Source of the DNA: Chlorobiaceae bacterium
GTDB taxonomy: Bacteria > Bacteroidota > Chlorobiia > Chlorobiales > Chlorobiaceae
Assembly: GCA_013335405.1 (NCBI GenBank)
Contig: JAAXVR010000001.1
Span: forward strand, 62,001-126,000
Direction of reading: 5' to 3'
Length of the DNA stretch: 64,000 nt
The notes under the pieces were generated by a model. That model did not search any database, was not told where the DNA came from, and worked only from the letters and a program-made list of their open reading frames with translations. Made by a program: the position numbers and the translations under genes. Numbering within the stretch: position 1 is the stretch's first letter; every line of letters begins with the position of its first letter. This document shows, piece after piece, positions 10,101 through 18,332 of the stretch.

Positions 10101-11461
10101 TTTGTCGTGAGGTCCCAGCACCATGAGCCGGATTTGGCAGCATCCTGTGCGAGCCTGCGGTGTTCTTCGCTCTGACGGAGCACCTCTTCCTTCTCAGCCC
10201 GCTCGATGATATCCGCCGTCTGGTTGGCAAGCAGCTCGAGCAGGGTGGAGAGCCTTTCGTCGGCAGTGCAGGTGGTGCGAAAATAGACTGACAGAATACC
10301 GAGAAGTTCACCGTTACGGCTTTTCAGCGGCGTTGACTGGATAGACTTTACGCCTGCGGTGATGTGTTCCTCGATCTCGGTGCGGTTGTCCGCAAGCGGG
10401 TATTTCGTGATATCCTCGATAACAATTCTCTGGTTCCGTTTCAGCGCCATATCGCACAGGCAGCTTCCTACGTCCGAATAATCGCAGACTTCCCTGAGCG
10501 GATGCTCGAATCCTCGCTGCTCGATAATTTTCAGATGGCCTGTTTTCGGATCGACAAGCCGTATGTTGCCCATGTCGGCTCCGGTGATTTCCATCGCGGT
10601 ATCGATCACTTTCTTGAATATTTCCTCGAGGTTGCCTTCGCGGACAAAAAGCATGGAAATATCGTGCAGTTTCAGCATCGCGCGGTAGTCGGCGTCAAGG
10701 TAACGCTGTGTCTTGAGCAACTCTTCGCCGGCCTCTTTGAGGGCTGTGATATCGACGGAATAAACGACAAACTGCCGGACCTCGCCCTCTGCATCGAGTA
10801 CCGGGGAAATATTGTGAACCCTCCATATCCCCTTGTCTTCACTTTCGAACGTGACGCGTTTGCCAGTTCTCACTACCTCTTCGATTTTCAATTCTCGCTC
10901 CCTGGCTTTTTCAGGCGAAAAAAGATCATACACCGAAATCCCGATGCAATCTTCATGGTGCCTGCCGAACCGGGAAGCGAAAGTGTCGTTGGCTTCGAGG
11001 ATAACACCCTGGCGATCGAGGAGGAACAGGGACTCAGGTATTGAATTGAAGAGGGAGCAGAGAAGGCAGGGTGCTGATTTTGGTCGGCTCGTTTCGTGGA
11101 ACATCAAGAGTGAGCCGCCAGGTTTGTCCGCATGCCGGAATGGAATGATCTTCCCTGCGATAGGCAGTGCGGTTCCGTTTCGGGTGAATATTTCACTCTC
11201 AAATTCAGCAATTCCGTTGCTTGTTTTTTCAGCAATGAATCTCGACAAACAATCCCCGGCAACCGGTTTTTTTTTCAGGTGCGGAAGATTGAGGACAACT
11301 TCAAGCATGCGGAATTCAGCGTCACTGATTTGCCAGCCGGTCAGCTTTTCGGCCGCAGCATTCATCATCTCGACAAGGTTCTCCCTGTCGAGCAGAATAA
11401 CGGCTTCGTTCATGTTGTCCAGAATGATGGATGTCATGTGCTTGTTTGAAAGCCGATCCAT
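7118..11461 (-). CDS. Giant hybrid histidine kinase with multiple PAS domains, GAF and one receiver
   Basis: A 1447-residue soluble-looking sensor kinase. Reading through it I count about seven PAS units (roughly 1-125, 130-245, 420-545, 545-665, 665-790, 795-920 and 925-1050), most closing with the DxTERK-type linker, plus one GAF domain near 260-410 between the second and third. They are followed by HisKA with SHEIRTP (His1089), HATPase_c with DTGIGIPP and a GSGLGL box, and a single receiver with the acidic pair in IAEDDE, phospho-acceptor Asp1380 in LMDIKMPQLNGYD and KP near the end. There is no output domain, so the phosphate probably passes to a separate Hpt or regulator. PAS and GAF arrays sense redox, light, gas or small ligands; which of these applies cannot be read from the sequence. 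The start ATG has only a weak AAAGATTG site. No other gene shares the transcription unit. Confidence 0.95.
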   Translation of the reverse strand: MDRLSNKHMTSIILDNMNEAVILLDRENLVEMMNAAAEKLTGWQISDAEFRMLEVVLNLPHLKKKPVAGDCLSRFIAEKTSNGIAEFESEIFTRNGTALPIAGKIIPFRHADKPGGSLLMFHETSRPKSAPCLLCSLFNSIPESLFLLDRQGVILEANDTFASRFGRHHEDCIGISVYDLFSPEKARERELKIEEVVRTGKRVTFESEDKGIWRVHNISPVLDAEGEVRQFVVYSVDITALKEAGEELLKTQRYLDADYRAMLKLHDISMLFVREGNLEEIFKKVIDTAMEITGADMGNIRLVDPKTGHLKIIEQRGFEHPLREVCDYSDVGSCLCDMALKRNQRIVIEDITKYPLADNRTEIEEHITAGVKSIQSTPLKSRNGELLGILSVYFRTTCTADERLSTLLELLANQTADIIERAEKEEVLRQSEEHRRLAQDAAKSGSWCWDLTTNRSVWSEELWALYGLEQGSCEPLYETWISSIHPDYRDQVEQKVQEAAREGTELQVEWLVRNNEGGERWIMSRGRPICNASGKPVKMIGIVMDVTDRKMTEKHLIESIERHRSLFNNTLNGVAYCRMIFENGEPVDFVHEEVNSQFTLLTGLTDLEGRKASEVIPGLRETNPAFFEKLGKVVTTGIPDRFEMYFEMLDMWLDIMAYRHKEGCFVALFDVITERKKTETALLESERKFRSITEQMSEVVFVIDSAGMVTYVSEAVEKMFGYRNKEEVSGLPFTEFIAEQEITRAMEIFRTTLENESADRVLEIQLKRKNGSHFFGEVHIRNYRDSKLPGVIGLIRDVTERRNNENKRREYEQILLESRQFLQSIYDAVSYSIFVIDVLQGGIFRFRGINRNHEINTGFSDDEVAGKTPEELFEPETATVMKRHLEYCIEKGRPVQTLEHLPIKGKDTIWETNLTPLRNDAGYIYRIIGTSSNITERKLAEDELKRLSVAVQQSPAVVVITDPEGNIEYINPTFTKHTGYTLDEVKGQNPRVLQSGMMAKEVYENLWETILSGNVWYGEFHNKKKNGDLYWEEAVVSAIRNEEGAITNYVAVKEDITEKKKLWSDLVAAKEKAEESDRLKSAFLANISHEIRTPMNGILGFSELLKEPHLSGEEQQEYIDLIQLSGERMLSLINDLIDISRIEAGETMLQIAQTPINGLLHELFAFFKPQAENRGLQLNCITGLRDSDCIIETDSTKLNQVMTNLIQNALKFTSEGHIDFGYAIHGSTIEFFVRDTGIGIPPEMQDRVFDRFRQLDNSLTRNHEGSGLGLCISRAYVEMLGGTIRVVPVEGPGSRFIFTLPYNPPKSPSSPCEQTADIVVEPAVPPPSLTILIAEDDEVSRLLLKKIFSGENIRILFALTGTEAVEMVEKHPEIDVVLMDIKMPQLNGYDATRLIKQKRPELAVIAQTAFSMTDERKKAMEAGCDGFIVKPVKKHELLELMKELLIL

Positions 11462-12194
11462 TTCAATCTTTTTTTATGTTGACTCTTGCCGTCGTAAATG
11501 GGGGTACGCGAATGTCGGGATCTTTCTGAAATGGAGAAGGCAGTACTGCTCTCGGGGATATTTCGGCCATCCTTCTCCCGGTAAAAGGTAAACATCTTCT
11601 TTCTATTTTCATGAACGTTTACATCGTTATATCCCTTTTCCTCATTTCCTGCTTTTGTCGTTCCGCCCTGCTCTCACTGCCCGGTATCCGATACCCCGCC
11701 ACTCTTTTTTATCCGCATCGTACAATTTACTGCTGACTTCCCGTGCTCTTCATCCTTTGCCCCTGGCGTATAACCCCCCGTATAGAAGCCCCTGTCATTT
11801 TCTTGCAGTCTGCCGGTTGTTCTGACTCGAAGAGGCCGATACTGCTCATGGTTATGATATCTGTCCCGGTATTTCATTACCCGGAAGCCGTTGCCGCCAA
11901 AGAACCGATTCGCACTATTGCTGTTCGTCAAACGCACTCGTTTGTGCAGGATATCAGCAGAAAAGGTGATGCTGTCGCTGAACGATGCGAAGCGTTATTG
12001 ATAAACGTCATCGGAACCTCAGGCAGCAATAGTGAGAACGGTCAAGCGCTTTGCCTTCTATTGCAGAAGATGGTGGAGCTCTTCCGGGTGGTTTTCATAT
12101 ATTCGTTTGTGAAATGAAGTTCAGGATCGTTAATTATATGAGTGGGGATAGTAACCCGCTTCCGGTCAGACCTGTTTCAACTGACAGAAAACGT
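11462..12194. other. Intergenic region of about 730 bases, no convincing gene
   Basis: Open frames exist here, the longest rightward one at 11743-12117, but their composition is unlike a conserved protein and none has a good ribosome-binding site. The region lies between the divergent giant kinase and the sugar-nucleotidyltransferase-like gene and should contain both promoters. The part nearest 12194 could belong to the coding region if one of the upstream in-frame starts of the next gene is used. Confidence 0.5.
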
Positions 12195-13445
12195 ATGCAG
12201 CTCATTTTATTTGAAGATTCGAAGGTTGGCGCATTGAAGCCTCTTGTCAACCTGAAACCCGTATACAGTCTCACCACAGGGTTCAGAACCCTGCGGGAGA
12301 AGATGGAGCAGGCAATAGGTCGGGATTCTGAACTGACTTTCCATCTGCGCCGGTGTCTTGCACCCTGTTTTTCCGAACAGAACCCTTCATGCATTGTCAA
12401 CACGATCAGGGAATCCGAGGTATTGCTGATCAACGGGCGCATGATCTGTTCCGAAGAGGGATGCCGGATGTTGAGCGAACGTGCATTCGAGCCGGGGAAA
12501 GCCTATCTCCAGGATGGAACCCTGCTTTTCGCGAGAGTTCCGTCGGGAATACTCGCAGATGAAACCGGCGCTCTCCCCGATTTGATTGAATCCTCATACC
12601 TCGCCGGTGTTCTGAAAACACAGGAGCTTACCGGTTTCCGGGTTGTCGAAAACCTGTGGGACCTGATTGCATTTCATACCGACGAACTGCACAAAGATGC
12701 CGGCACGCTGGAACTCGGACGCATCGATGGCCAGATACACCCTTCGGCTGTCCTCGTCAATCCGTCCTGTGTTTATGTCGGACCCGGAGCTGTCGTCCGG
12801 GCCGGCGTTGTCATCGATGCGGATGACGGTTTCGTCGCGATTGGAGCGGGAGCTGTTGCAGAGCCGCAGGCGGTGCTCATGCAGAATGTTTATCTTGCAC
12901 CCCGCTCGAGGGTCAGGCCGGGTGCGAAACTCTACAGCAACGTTTCGATCGGAAGTTTTTCGAAGGCAGGCGGGGAAGTCGAGGATTCCATCATCGAACC
13001 ATTCGTCAACAAGCAGCATGACGGTTTTCTCGGCCATTCCTACATATCGTCATGGTGCAATCTTGGCGCCGGTACCAACACCAGCGACCTGAAAAACAAC
13101 TACACTTCAGTAAGGATCATGGTGAACGGGCGGGAACATGAAACAGGACTGCAGTTCCTCGGTCTTCTGATGGGAGAGCACAGCAAATGCTCCATCAATT
13201 CAATGTTCAATACCGGAACAGTTGTAGGGACCGCTGCAAATATTTTCGGTGGAGGTTTTCCGCCGAAAGAAGTACCTTCTTTTTCATGGGGCGGAAGCTC
13301 GGGACTTGAGTCTTATGACCCCGATAAAGCCGTTGAAACCGCACGCAGGGTCATGGAGCGCCGTCAGGTTTCCATGAGCGGCGCATACGAATCGCTGTTC
13401 AGGCTTATTGCCGGAACGTTTGGCCCGGAGGCAGTTTTCACCTAA
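12195..13445 (+). CDS. Putative sugar nucleotidyltransferase (GlmU-like, left-handed beta-helix)
   Basis: A 416-residue protein from the chosen ATG at 12195. It begins MQLILFED, which matches the way the Bacteroidetes/Chlorobi family starts. In-frame ATGs at 12138 and 12114 and an earlier start at 12051 would add 19 to 48 poorly conserved residues, and none has a better ribosome-binding site. The N-terminal half resembles a divergent nucleotidyltransferase domain. From about residue 185 onward hexapeptide-like turns (IHPSAVLVNPSCVYVGPGAVV and later repeats) form a left-handed beta-helix, with NLGAGTNTSDLKNNY as in GlmU-type acyltransferases. The likely role is activation of a sugar-1-phosphate for cell-envelope synthesis. 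The substrate is unknown. The TrpG/PabA gene follows after 19 bases. Confidence 0.75.
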   Translation: MQLILFEDSKVGALKPLVNLKPVYSLTTGFRTLREKMEQAIGRDSELTFHLRRCLAPCFSEQNPSCIVNTIRESEVLLINGRMICSEEGCRMLSERAFEPGKAYLQDGTLLFARVPSGILADETGALPDLIESSYLAGVLKTQELTGFRVVENLWDLIAFHTDELHKDAGTLELGRIDGQIHPSAVLVNPSCVYVGPGAVVRAGVVIDADDGFVAIGAGAVAEPQAVLMQNVYLAPRSRVRPGAKLYSNVSIGSFSKAGGEVEDSIIEPFVNKQHDGFLGHSYISSWCNLGAGTNTSDLKNNYTSVRIMVNGREHETGLQFLGLLMGEHSKCSINSMFNTGTVVGTAANIFGGGFPPKEVPSFSWGGSSGLESYDPDKAVETARRVMERRQVSMSGAYESLFRLIAGTFGPEAVFT

Positions 13446-13464
13446 TGTTTTCAAGCTGGAACGC

Positions 13465-14028
13465 ATGATTTTTGTTCTCGATAACTATGACTCATTCACC
13501 TATAACCTTGTACAGTACATAGGGGAGTCCGGAAATCAAGTCGAGGTTTGCCGTAACGATGAACTCTCTGCCGAGGATGTTCTCGGTATGGCGCCTGAAA
13601 AGATTGTCATATCACCAGGGCCGGGTACGCCTGAGGATGCCGGTATTTCGATTCCGCTCATCCATGCGGCCAAGGGCCGTATACCTCTTCTCGGCGTTTG
13701 TCTCGGTCATCAGGCTATCGGTGCGGCGCTGGGAGGTAACGTCGTCAGGGCTGCAAGCATCATGCACGGGAAAACATCGCTGATTTTCCATGACGGGAGC
13801 GGTATTTTCAGGGGTGTGGAGAACCCTTTCACAGCTACGAGGTACCATTCGCTCATTGTCGAACGTGCGTCACTGCCAGCGGCACTGACGGTAAGGGCGT
13901 GGACCGGTGACGGTGTCATCATGGGAATGGATTCCGCAGAGCTCGGCCTCTATGGCGTACAATTCCATCCGGAATCGATCATGACCGCTGAAGGGAAGAA
14001 AATAATCAGGAATTTCCTGGAACTGTAG
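13465..14028 (+). CDS. trpG: Anthranilate / aminodeoxychorismate synthase glutamine amidotransferase subunit
   Basis: A 187-residue class I glutamine amidotransferase. It has the opening MIFVLDNYDSFTYNL, the PGPGTP oxyanion strand, the nucleophile Cys79 in GVCLGHQ, and the partners His168 and Glu170 in FHPES. It supplies ammonia from glutamine to the chorismate-binding subunit (TrpE or PabB). No such subunit lies nearby, so one protein may serve both tryptophan and folate synthesis, and pabA is an equally fair name. The start is set by the family's N-terminus; an earlier in-frame start would overlap the previous gene. Confidence 0.9.
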   Translation: MIFVLDNYDSFTYNLVQYIGESGNQVEVCRNDELSAEDVLGMAPEKIVISPGPGTPEDAGISIPLIHAAKGRIPLLGVCLGHQAIGAALGGNVVRAASIMHGKTSLIFHDGSGIFRGVENPFTATRYHSLIVERASLPAALTVRAWTGDGVIMGMDSAELGLYGVQFHPESIMTAEGKKIIRNFLEL

Positions 14029-14050
14029 GGCCTCTTTCCGAGAGGTGAAT

Positions 14051-14788
14051 ATGGATATCTACCGCCAGAAGCCGGAGAACCCGAACAAGGGAACGCAGAA
14101 ACTCCTGCCGCATCCGTCAGGAGCCGGCCGCGAAAGTGATTTCATGGTCGATGGCTGGCGGGTGTTCAAGATCATGGCAGAGTTCGTGAGCGGTTTCGAA
14201 ACGATGTCCGATGCGGAGCCCGCTGTTACGGTTTTCGGTTCGACACGGGTGCATGAAGGAAGTCCGGAATACCTGCTTGCGGAAAAGATCGGGCGCCTGC
14301 TTGCCGAAGCGGGGTTTTCGGTGATAACCGGCGGAGGTCCGGGTGTCATGGAAGCGGCGAACAGGGGGGCGCAGGGGGCGGGCGGGGTTTCGATAGGCTT
14401 CAACATCAAGCTGCCCAACCAGCAGTCCCCAAACAAGTATATCGATCACGACAAGCTGGTGAGCTTCCAGTATTTTTTCGTCCGCAAGGTGATGTTCGTC
14501 AAATATGCACAGGCGTTCATCGCATTGCCCGGCGGTTTCGGCACGCTCGACGAAGTTTCTGAAGCTGTCACGCTCATCCAGACGGGAAAAAGCGAAAGGT
14601 TTCCTGTCATACTGATGGGCAGGAGTTACTGGGAAGGCTTTTACCGCTGGATTCGGGAAACCATGATGAAGCAGAACGGGTACATCAGCGAGGATGATCT
14701 CGGGTTCATCTACCTGGAGGATGACCCGGAAAAAGTGGTGGAGATCATCAGAGGGTTTTATCCTGACGGCTATATTCTGAATTTTTAA
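14051..14788 (+). CDS. LOG family protein (TIGR00730 type nucleotide hydrolase)
   Basis: A 245-residue protein of the LOG/lysine decarboxylase-like family. The Rossmann-type signatures are GGGPGVMEAANRGA in the middle and PGGFGTLDE further on, the latter diagnostic of LOG phosphoribohydrolases. These enzymes split nucleoside monophosphates such as cytokinin-type N6-modified AMP into base and ribose-5-phosphate. The bacterial housekeeping role is often nucleotide salvage and is not certain here. An AGAGG site with good spacing favours the ATG at 14051 over a GTG two codons earlier. The 3' end overlaps the convergent haem-binding gene by about 40 bases. Confidence 0.88.
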   Translation: MDIYRQKPENPNKGTQKLLPHPSGAGRESDFMVDGWRVFKIMAEFVSGFETMSDAEPAVTVFGSTRVHEGSPEYLLAEKIGRLLAEAGFSVITGGGPGVMEAANRGAQGAGGVSIGFNIKLPNQQSPNKYIDHDKLVSFQYFFVRKVMFVKYAQAFIALPGGFGTLDEVSEAVTLIQTGKSERFPVILMGRSYWEGFYRWIRETMMKQNGYISEDDLGFIYLEDDPEKVVEIIRGFYPDGYILNF

Positions 14789-15233
14789 TTCGGGCCTGTT
14801 GTTCTTTCTCGAATCTGCCAAGCCATGCGGATACCGTATCGCTTTCTGCGGCTGACAATTTTGCTGCCGGATTCAACAGATAGTAGTGCGGGTAGTGGTT
14901 GCTGCGTTGTGAAAAAAAAACGGACAACTTCCCGCGACCTTCCAGGTATTTCTCGCCTGAACGTTGGTTCCAGGCCGAAAAATTGATGGTGTTCCTTCCC
15001 GCATTGACGGTGCGGGAAGCCAGCCATGAGAAGGGTGCGATATAGGCGATGCCCTGCCATTTCGTCTCGCAGGAATGGCAGTCGTAACAGGCTTTTTTCA
15101 GTGCCCGTTTCACTGAGGCTTCAGCGGGGATATCCCTGGTTACAGGGGGATTGAACCGGTTCAGGGGAACCAGTTGTATGAGCATGAGCAGAAAAACCGT
15201 CCAGCTTGCGATAGATTTTATTGAATGCTTCAT
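14748..15233 (-). CDS. Membrane-anchored haem-binding domain protein (single CxxCH)
   Basis: A 161-residue protein with an N-terminal membrane anchor or signal segment (about 10-25) followed by the c-type haem site C49-YD-C52-H53. The text after it (IAYIAPFSWLASRTVNAGR, then INFSAWN) matches the Haem_bd family. As I recall, many members carry a Met-Pro-Pro-Trp segment before the C-terminal helix; here it is replaced by NHYPHYYL, so the sixth haem ligand may be His or absent. It is probably exported and haem-loaded in the periplasm and may act in electron transfer or sensing. It is divergent from a small HTH gene, and its 3' end overlaps the LOG gene on the other strand. Confidence 0.82.
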   Translation of the reverse strand: MKHSIKSIASWTVFLLMLIQLVPLNRFNPPVTRDIPAEASVKRALKKACYDCHSCETKWQGIAYIAPFSWLASRTVNAGRNTINFSAWNQRSGEKYLEGRGKLSVFFSQRSNHYPHYYLLNPAAKLSAAESDTVSAWLGRFEKEQQARIKNSEYSRQDKTL

Positions 15234-15282
15234 TCGTTCGACTGTTTCGAAGACCGACGTTAACCTTAAAAAAACCGATATC

Positions 15283-15600
15283 GTGATATTTCCCTGTGAG
15301 AAAGCAGTATGGTACTATCTGCCGCAGATAAGAGCGGACATGGCTATCGAGCTGGTCAAAAGCGGGATGACCCAGTCCCAGGCGGCGAAGAAGCTCGGGG
15401 TGACACCTGCGGCTATCTCCCAGTATATCCATAAAAAACGGGGTATTCTGTCTCCGAAAAGCAGACCGTACCGCCAGGAGATCAAGGAGGCCGTCAAGAC
15501 ACTCTGCGGCGAGGATGCGAAACCCGAAGAACTGCGCAAGCTTGTTTGCAGCTGCTGTCATCTGCTTCAGAAAGAGGCTGACGACCTGGTCTGCGGCTGA
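15283..15600 (+). CDS. Small helix-turn-helix transcriptional regulator (COG2522-like)
   Basis: A 105-residue protein if translation starts at the GTG at 15283 (reading VIFPCEKAVWYYLP), where this family normally begins. ATGs at 15178 and 15184 are in frame, but the extra residues would be antisense to the start of the haem-binding gene. The helix-turn-helix is clear: GMTQSQAAKKLGVTPAAISQ. A C-terminal CSCC cluster resembles the paired cysteines seen in this family and may bind a metal or an iron-sulfur cluster. Divergent position suggests it may control the adjacent haem-binding gene. There is no strong ribosome-binding site, so the start is the least certain part. Confidence 0.7.
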   Translation: MIFPCEKAVWYYLPQIRADMAIELVKSGMTQSQAAKKLGVTPAAISQYIHKKRGILSPKSRPYRQEIKEAVKTLCGEDAKPEELRKLVCSCCHLLQKEADDLVCG

Positions 15601-15610
15601 TCGCCGTCAC

Positions 15611-17302
15611 CTAAAGCTCGACGATGATATGTTCTTCCGTTGAGTGCCCTGCAAGCAAGTTTTTCAGGGTGCCGATAAGCTCCATGCCGTATTTGTTCAG
15701 AAAGTAAAAGATATTGACAAGCCGTTCCTGGGGCAAGCCTTCCGGGAACAGCGCAATTTCGGCCTTCTGTATCTGTTCGAGAAGCTCCTCATGCTTTCTT
15801 CTGCTGGCTTTCCAGACTTTCTGCTCGATTCCTTCGACAATTTTTTCCCCCTGAACCGTCGATGCCTCGAGAAACGGCTCGAGTGTGGGATCGAGTTTGG
15901 AAATCGAAGGGCCGAGGGCCGCCAGCGCACTTCTTATTTTTTCTCTGGTTTCTCTGAAAAGCGCGTCGAGTTCCGAGTTTTCAGCAATACCCACCGCATT
16001 TTTCTTCAGTTGCTGAAGATCATGGAAAACAGCATGATAGATCTGTTTTCGGGAAAATCCCGGTTTTCCGATAACCTTGAGCAGCTTGTCCATGATTCTG
16101 CTTATTTTCGGTTCGACAAGCGTGAAACTTCCCCTCGGGATGATGAACGGCATGGTGAGCCCGAAATGTTCGTAATTTTTGCGATACTGGGCGAGGTAGC
16201 TTATTTCTCCAGGGCCGGCGATGCAGGCGAAGGTGGGAAGGACATAGTCCTGCACGATCGGTCGAAGGATGACGTTGGGGCTGAACCTTTCGGGGTGGTC
16301 CTGGCAGAGTTCAAGCATCTGGTGTTTTGAATATCGATGTTTATCCGGTGTTATCGTGAAAACGTCTTCGGATGGATGCTCGATTTTCTGCCGCTGGCCG
16401 AGGTGGTTGATGTAGAACATGTTGACTGTTCTCGGTTTCGCCTGGGCCGCATAACCGAGGTTTTCCATACGGGAACTCTGTTCGATGACATTGTAGGATG
16501 ATGCCGGAGATGTTTCTATTTCCTTCATGAAAACAGCGGAGGAGAGCTGTTTGAAATCGGGGTCAAGGCTTGAGAGCAGGACAAGTGGCTGGTCATGGAA
16601 GAGTTTCATCATGGTTCGCGCGAAGCTCATCTCGTAGGTACTGCCCATCTGATAGCATCCGGTGAGGATTTCCGTGACCTTATCCTTGTGGATGGTGTCT
16701 GGCAGGAGAGCGAGGTATTCCGAAAGCGTCCTCTCTATTTCAAGGCCGAAGCAGGTCGTTGCGACCATCTGGTCCTGAGCCCGCCGATCGGTTTCAGGGT
16801 TGAAATGCACCAGCCTGTTGTCGGCAAAAACAGCGGTATGTGCGGATTCTTCGATATCATGATCTTCCCCTTCGAGCCAGAAGATCGGCACGAAATCATA
16901 TTCAGGAAACATCTCTTTCTGGCGCTCGGCGAAAATGATGGCGCTGATGGCTTTATAGACGGTATAGAGCGGTCCGGTGAAAAGGCCGAGCTGCTGGCCG
17001 GTGACCACCGCCATGCACTGGGGAGAACTGAGCTTTTCGATCTCCCGGAGATGGATATCCGAGCAGCCGAAACGGGTGTTCTGCCTTTTCAGGATACTCA
17101 CGAGGGTTTCCCTCCGGAATGTCCTCGAACCGAGCAGGCCAAGCTGCCGGTAATAATCCGCTTCGCGCTGGCTGTCGAGATGGAAACATTCCGAAATCAG
17201 TTCCGAGTGCTCATGGCCATCGCCTGTGTAATCCCGGAAAAGTTTCGAAAAACCTTTCCGGGGGGTCAGGATAGTTCTGTAATCGAGAAGAAAGGTGTTC
17301 AC
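15611..17302 (-). CDS. bshC: Bacillithiol biosynthesis cysteine-adding enzyme BshC
   Basis: A 563-residue protein of the BshC family, close to the usual length of about 540. Signature stretches are [20 protein letters not shown] (about residues 99-118) and FWLEGEDHD (about 141-149). A long C-terminal coiled coil (roughly 430-520) is typical of the family. BshC adds cysteine to glucosaminyl-malate in the last step of bacillithiol synthesis. Green sulfur bacteria are reported to make N-methyl-bacillithiol, which fits this gene. It starts three bases after the surE stop on the same strand, so the two form an operon. The other bsh genes are not in this window. Confidence 0.92.
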   Translation of the reverse strand: MNTFLLDYRTILTPRKGFSKLFRDYTGDGHEHSELISECFHLDSQREADYYRQLGLLGSRTFRRETLVSILKRQNTRFGCSDIHLREIEKLSSPQCMAVVTGQQLGLFTGPLYTVYKAISAIIFAERQKEMFPEYDFVPIFWLEGEDHDIEESAHTAVFADNRLVHFNPETDRRAQDQMVATTCFGLEIERTLSEYLALLPDTIHKDKVTEILTGCYQMGSTYEMSFARTMMKLFHDQPLVLLSSLDPDFKQLSSAVFMKEIETSPASSYNVIEQSSRMENLGYAAQAKPRTVNMFYINHLGQRQKIEHPSEDVFTITPDKHRYSKHQMLELCQDHPERFSPNVILRPIVQDYVLPTFACIAGPGEISYLAQYRKNYEHFGLTMPFIIPRGSFTLVEPKISRIMDKLLKVIGKPGFSRKQIYHAVFHDLQQLKKNAVGIAENSELDALFRETREKIRSALAALGPSISKLDPTLEPFLEASTVQGEKIVEGIEQKVWKASRRKHEELLEQIQKAEIALFPEGLPQERLVNIFYFLNKYGMELIGTLKNLLAGHSTEEHIIVEL

Positions 17303-17305
17303 TTG

Positions 17306-18064
17306 TTATTTCTGCAGTTTCCAGTTTTTCAGGGTGCCGATAAAACCGTGATTCGTCAGGTCGCACGAAAGCGGGGTGACTGAAACGTAATTGCCTCTGA
17401 CGGCGAATTCGTCCCTCTCTATTTCATGGTCCAGCAACGTCAGTGTGCCGTTCAGCCAGTAATAGGGGTTGCCGTACATGTCGTTGCGCTCGATGGCGCT
17501 TTCCGCCCAGCGGGAACGCCCCTGTTCGGTGATGACGACTCCTGCGATTCGGGATTCAGGAACATTCGGGATGTTGACCGAAAGCACGGTATCCGGCGGA
17601 AGCCCTTCGACAAGCACTTTTTTTGCGAGCCGGCGTGCGAATTTCCCGGCGAAGGTGAAATCGGCGTTTTCATACGTCGCCAGTGAAAACGCAAGGGATG
17701 CGATTCCCTGCAGAGCCCCTTCGAGTGCAGCAGCAACCGTTCCGGAATACAGCACGTTCGTCGCGGTGTTGCTGCCGTAATTGATGCCCGAGACGATGAG
17801 GTCGGGCTTGCAGGGGAGGATATAGCTCAGGGCCACCTTGATGCAGTCGACCGGAGTGCCGGAGACCGTGTAACCGAAAAAGCGGTTGTTTCTCGAATAT
17901 TTCCTTATTCTCAGGGGAACGCCGAGGGTCATGGCATGGCTCATTCCGCTGTGCGGTTCTGCAGGAGCGACGACAGTCACCCTGCCCAACTTTTTCATGG
18001 CTCCCGCGAGGACATGAAGTCCTTCGCCTTCTATACCGTCATCGTTACAGACAAGGATATTCAT
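17306..18064 (-). CDS. surE: 5'/3'-nucleotidase SurE
   Basis: SurE of 252 residues. It begins [15 protein letters not shown], which carries the metal-binding Asp pair (8-9). The middle holds [11 protein letters not shown] and [19 protein letters not shown], the substrate and metal loops of the family. The enzyme dephosphorylates nucleoside monophosphates and is linked to stationary-phase survival. An in-frame ATG 11 codons earlier is possible, but the shorter start has a GGA site at good spacing and matches the family N-terminus. It is followed directly by bshC. Confidence 0.93.
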   Translation of the reverse strand: MNILVCNDDGIEGEGLHVLAGAMKKLGRVTVVAPAEPHSGMSHAMTLGVPLRIRKYSRNNRFFGYTVSGTPVDCIKVALSYILPCKPDLIVSGINYGSNTATNVLYSGTVAAALEGALQGIASLAFSLATYENADFTFAGKFARRLAKKVLVEGLPPDTVLSVNIPNVPESRIAGVVITEQGRSRWAESAIERNDMYGNPYYWLNGTLTLLDHEIERDEFAVRGNYVSVTPLSCDLTNHGFIGTLKNWKLQK

Positions 18065-18332
18065 TTTTTCCGGGCTGTTCACAAGGTAAAGGTTCATGGT
18101 GTTGATCTCAATGACGTTTCCGTCATGACTGGTGTGTCAAAATACAAAAAAGTTGTGCTCAATAATGACTGGGGCAGATGAAATAACCGGACTCTGCTGT
18201 AACGGAGCGGGAAGAAGGGGTGTTCCATCCTTCCGGGAACATTCATTCACGCATTGTTGCGGCTGCTTTTGAGATCTCCTGTGCAGTTCATATCTTGAGC
18301 ATTCGAAAACCTTTTAGTCCTGATAGAGAGAA

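Noticed and set aside
11743-12117. Open frame of 124 codons in the gap before the sugar nucleotidyltransferase-like gene
   Set aside because: No ribosome-binding site, odd composition, no recognisable domain and no neighbour support.
15151-15282. Upstream ATG starts for the small HTH regulator
   Set aside because: They would be antisense to the start of the haem-binding gene and add sequence without family likeness.
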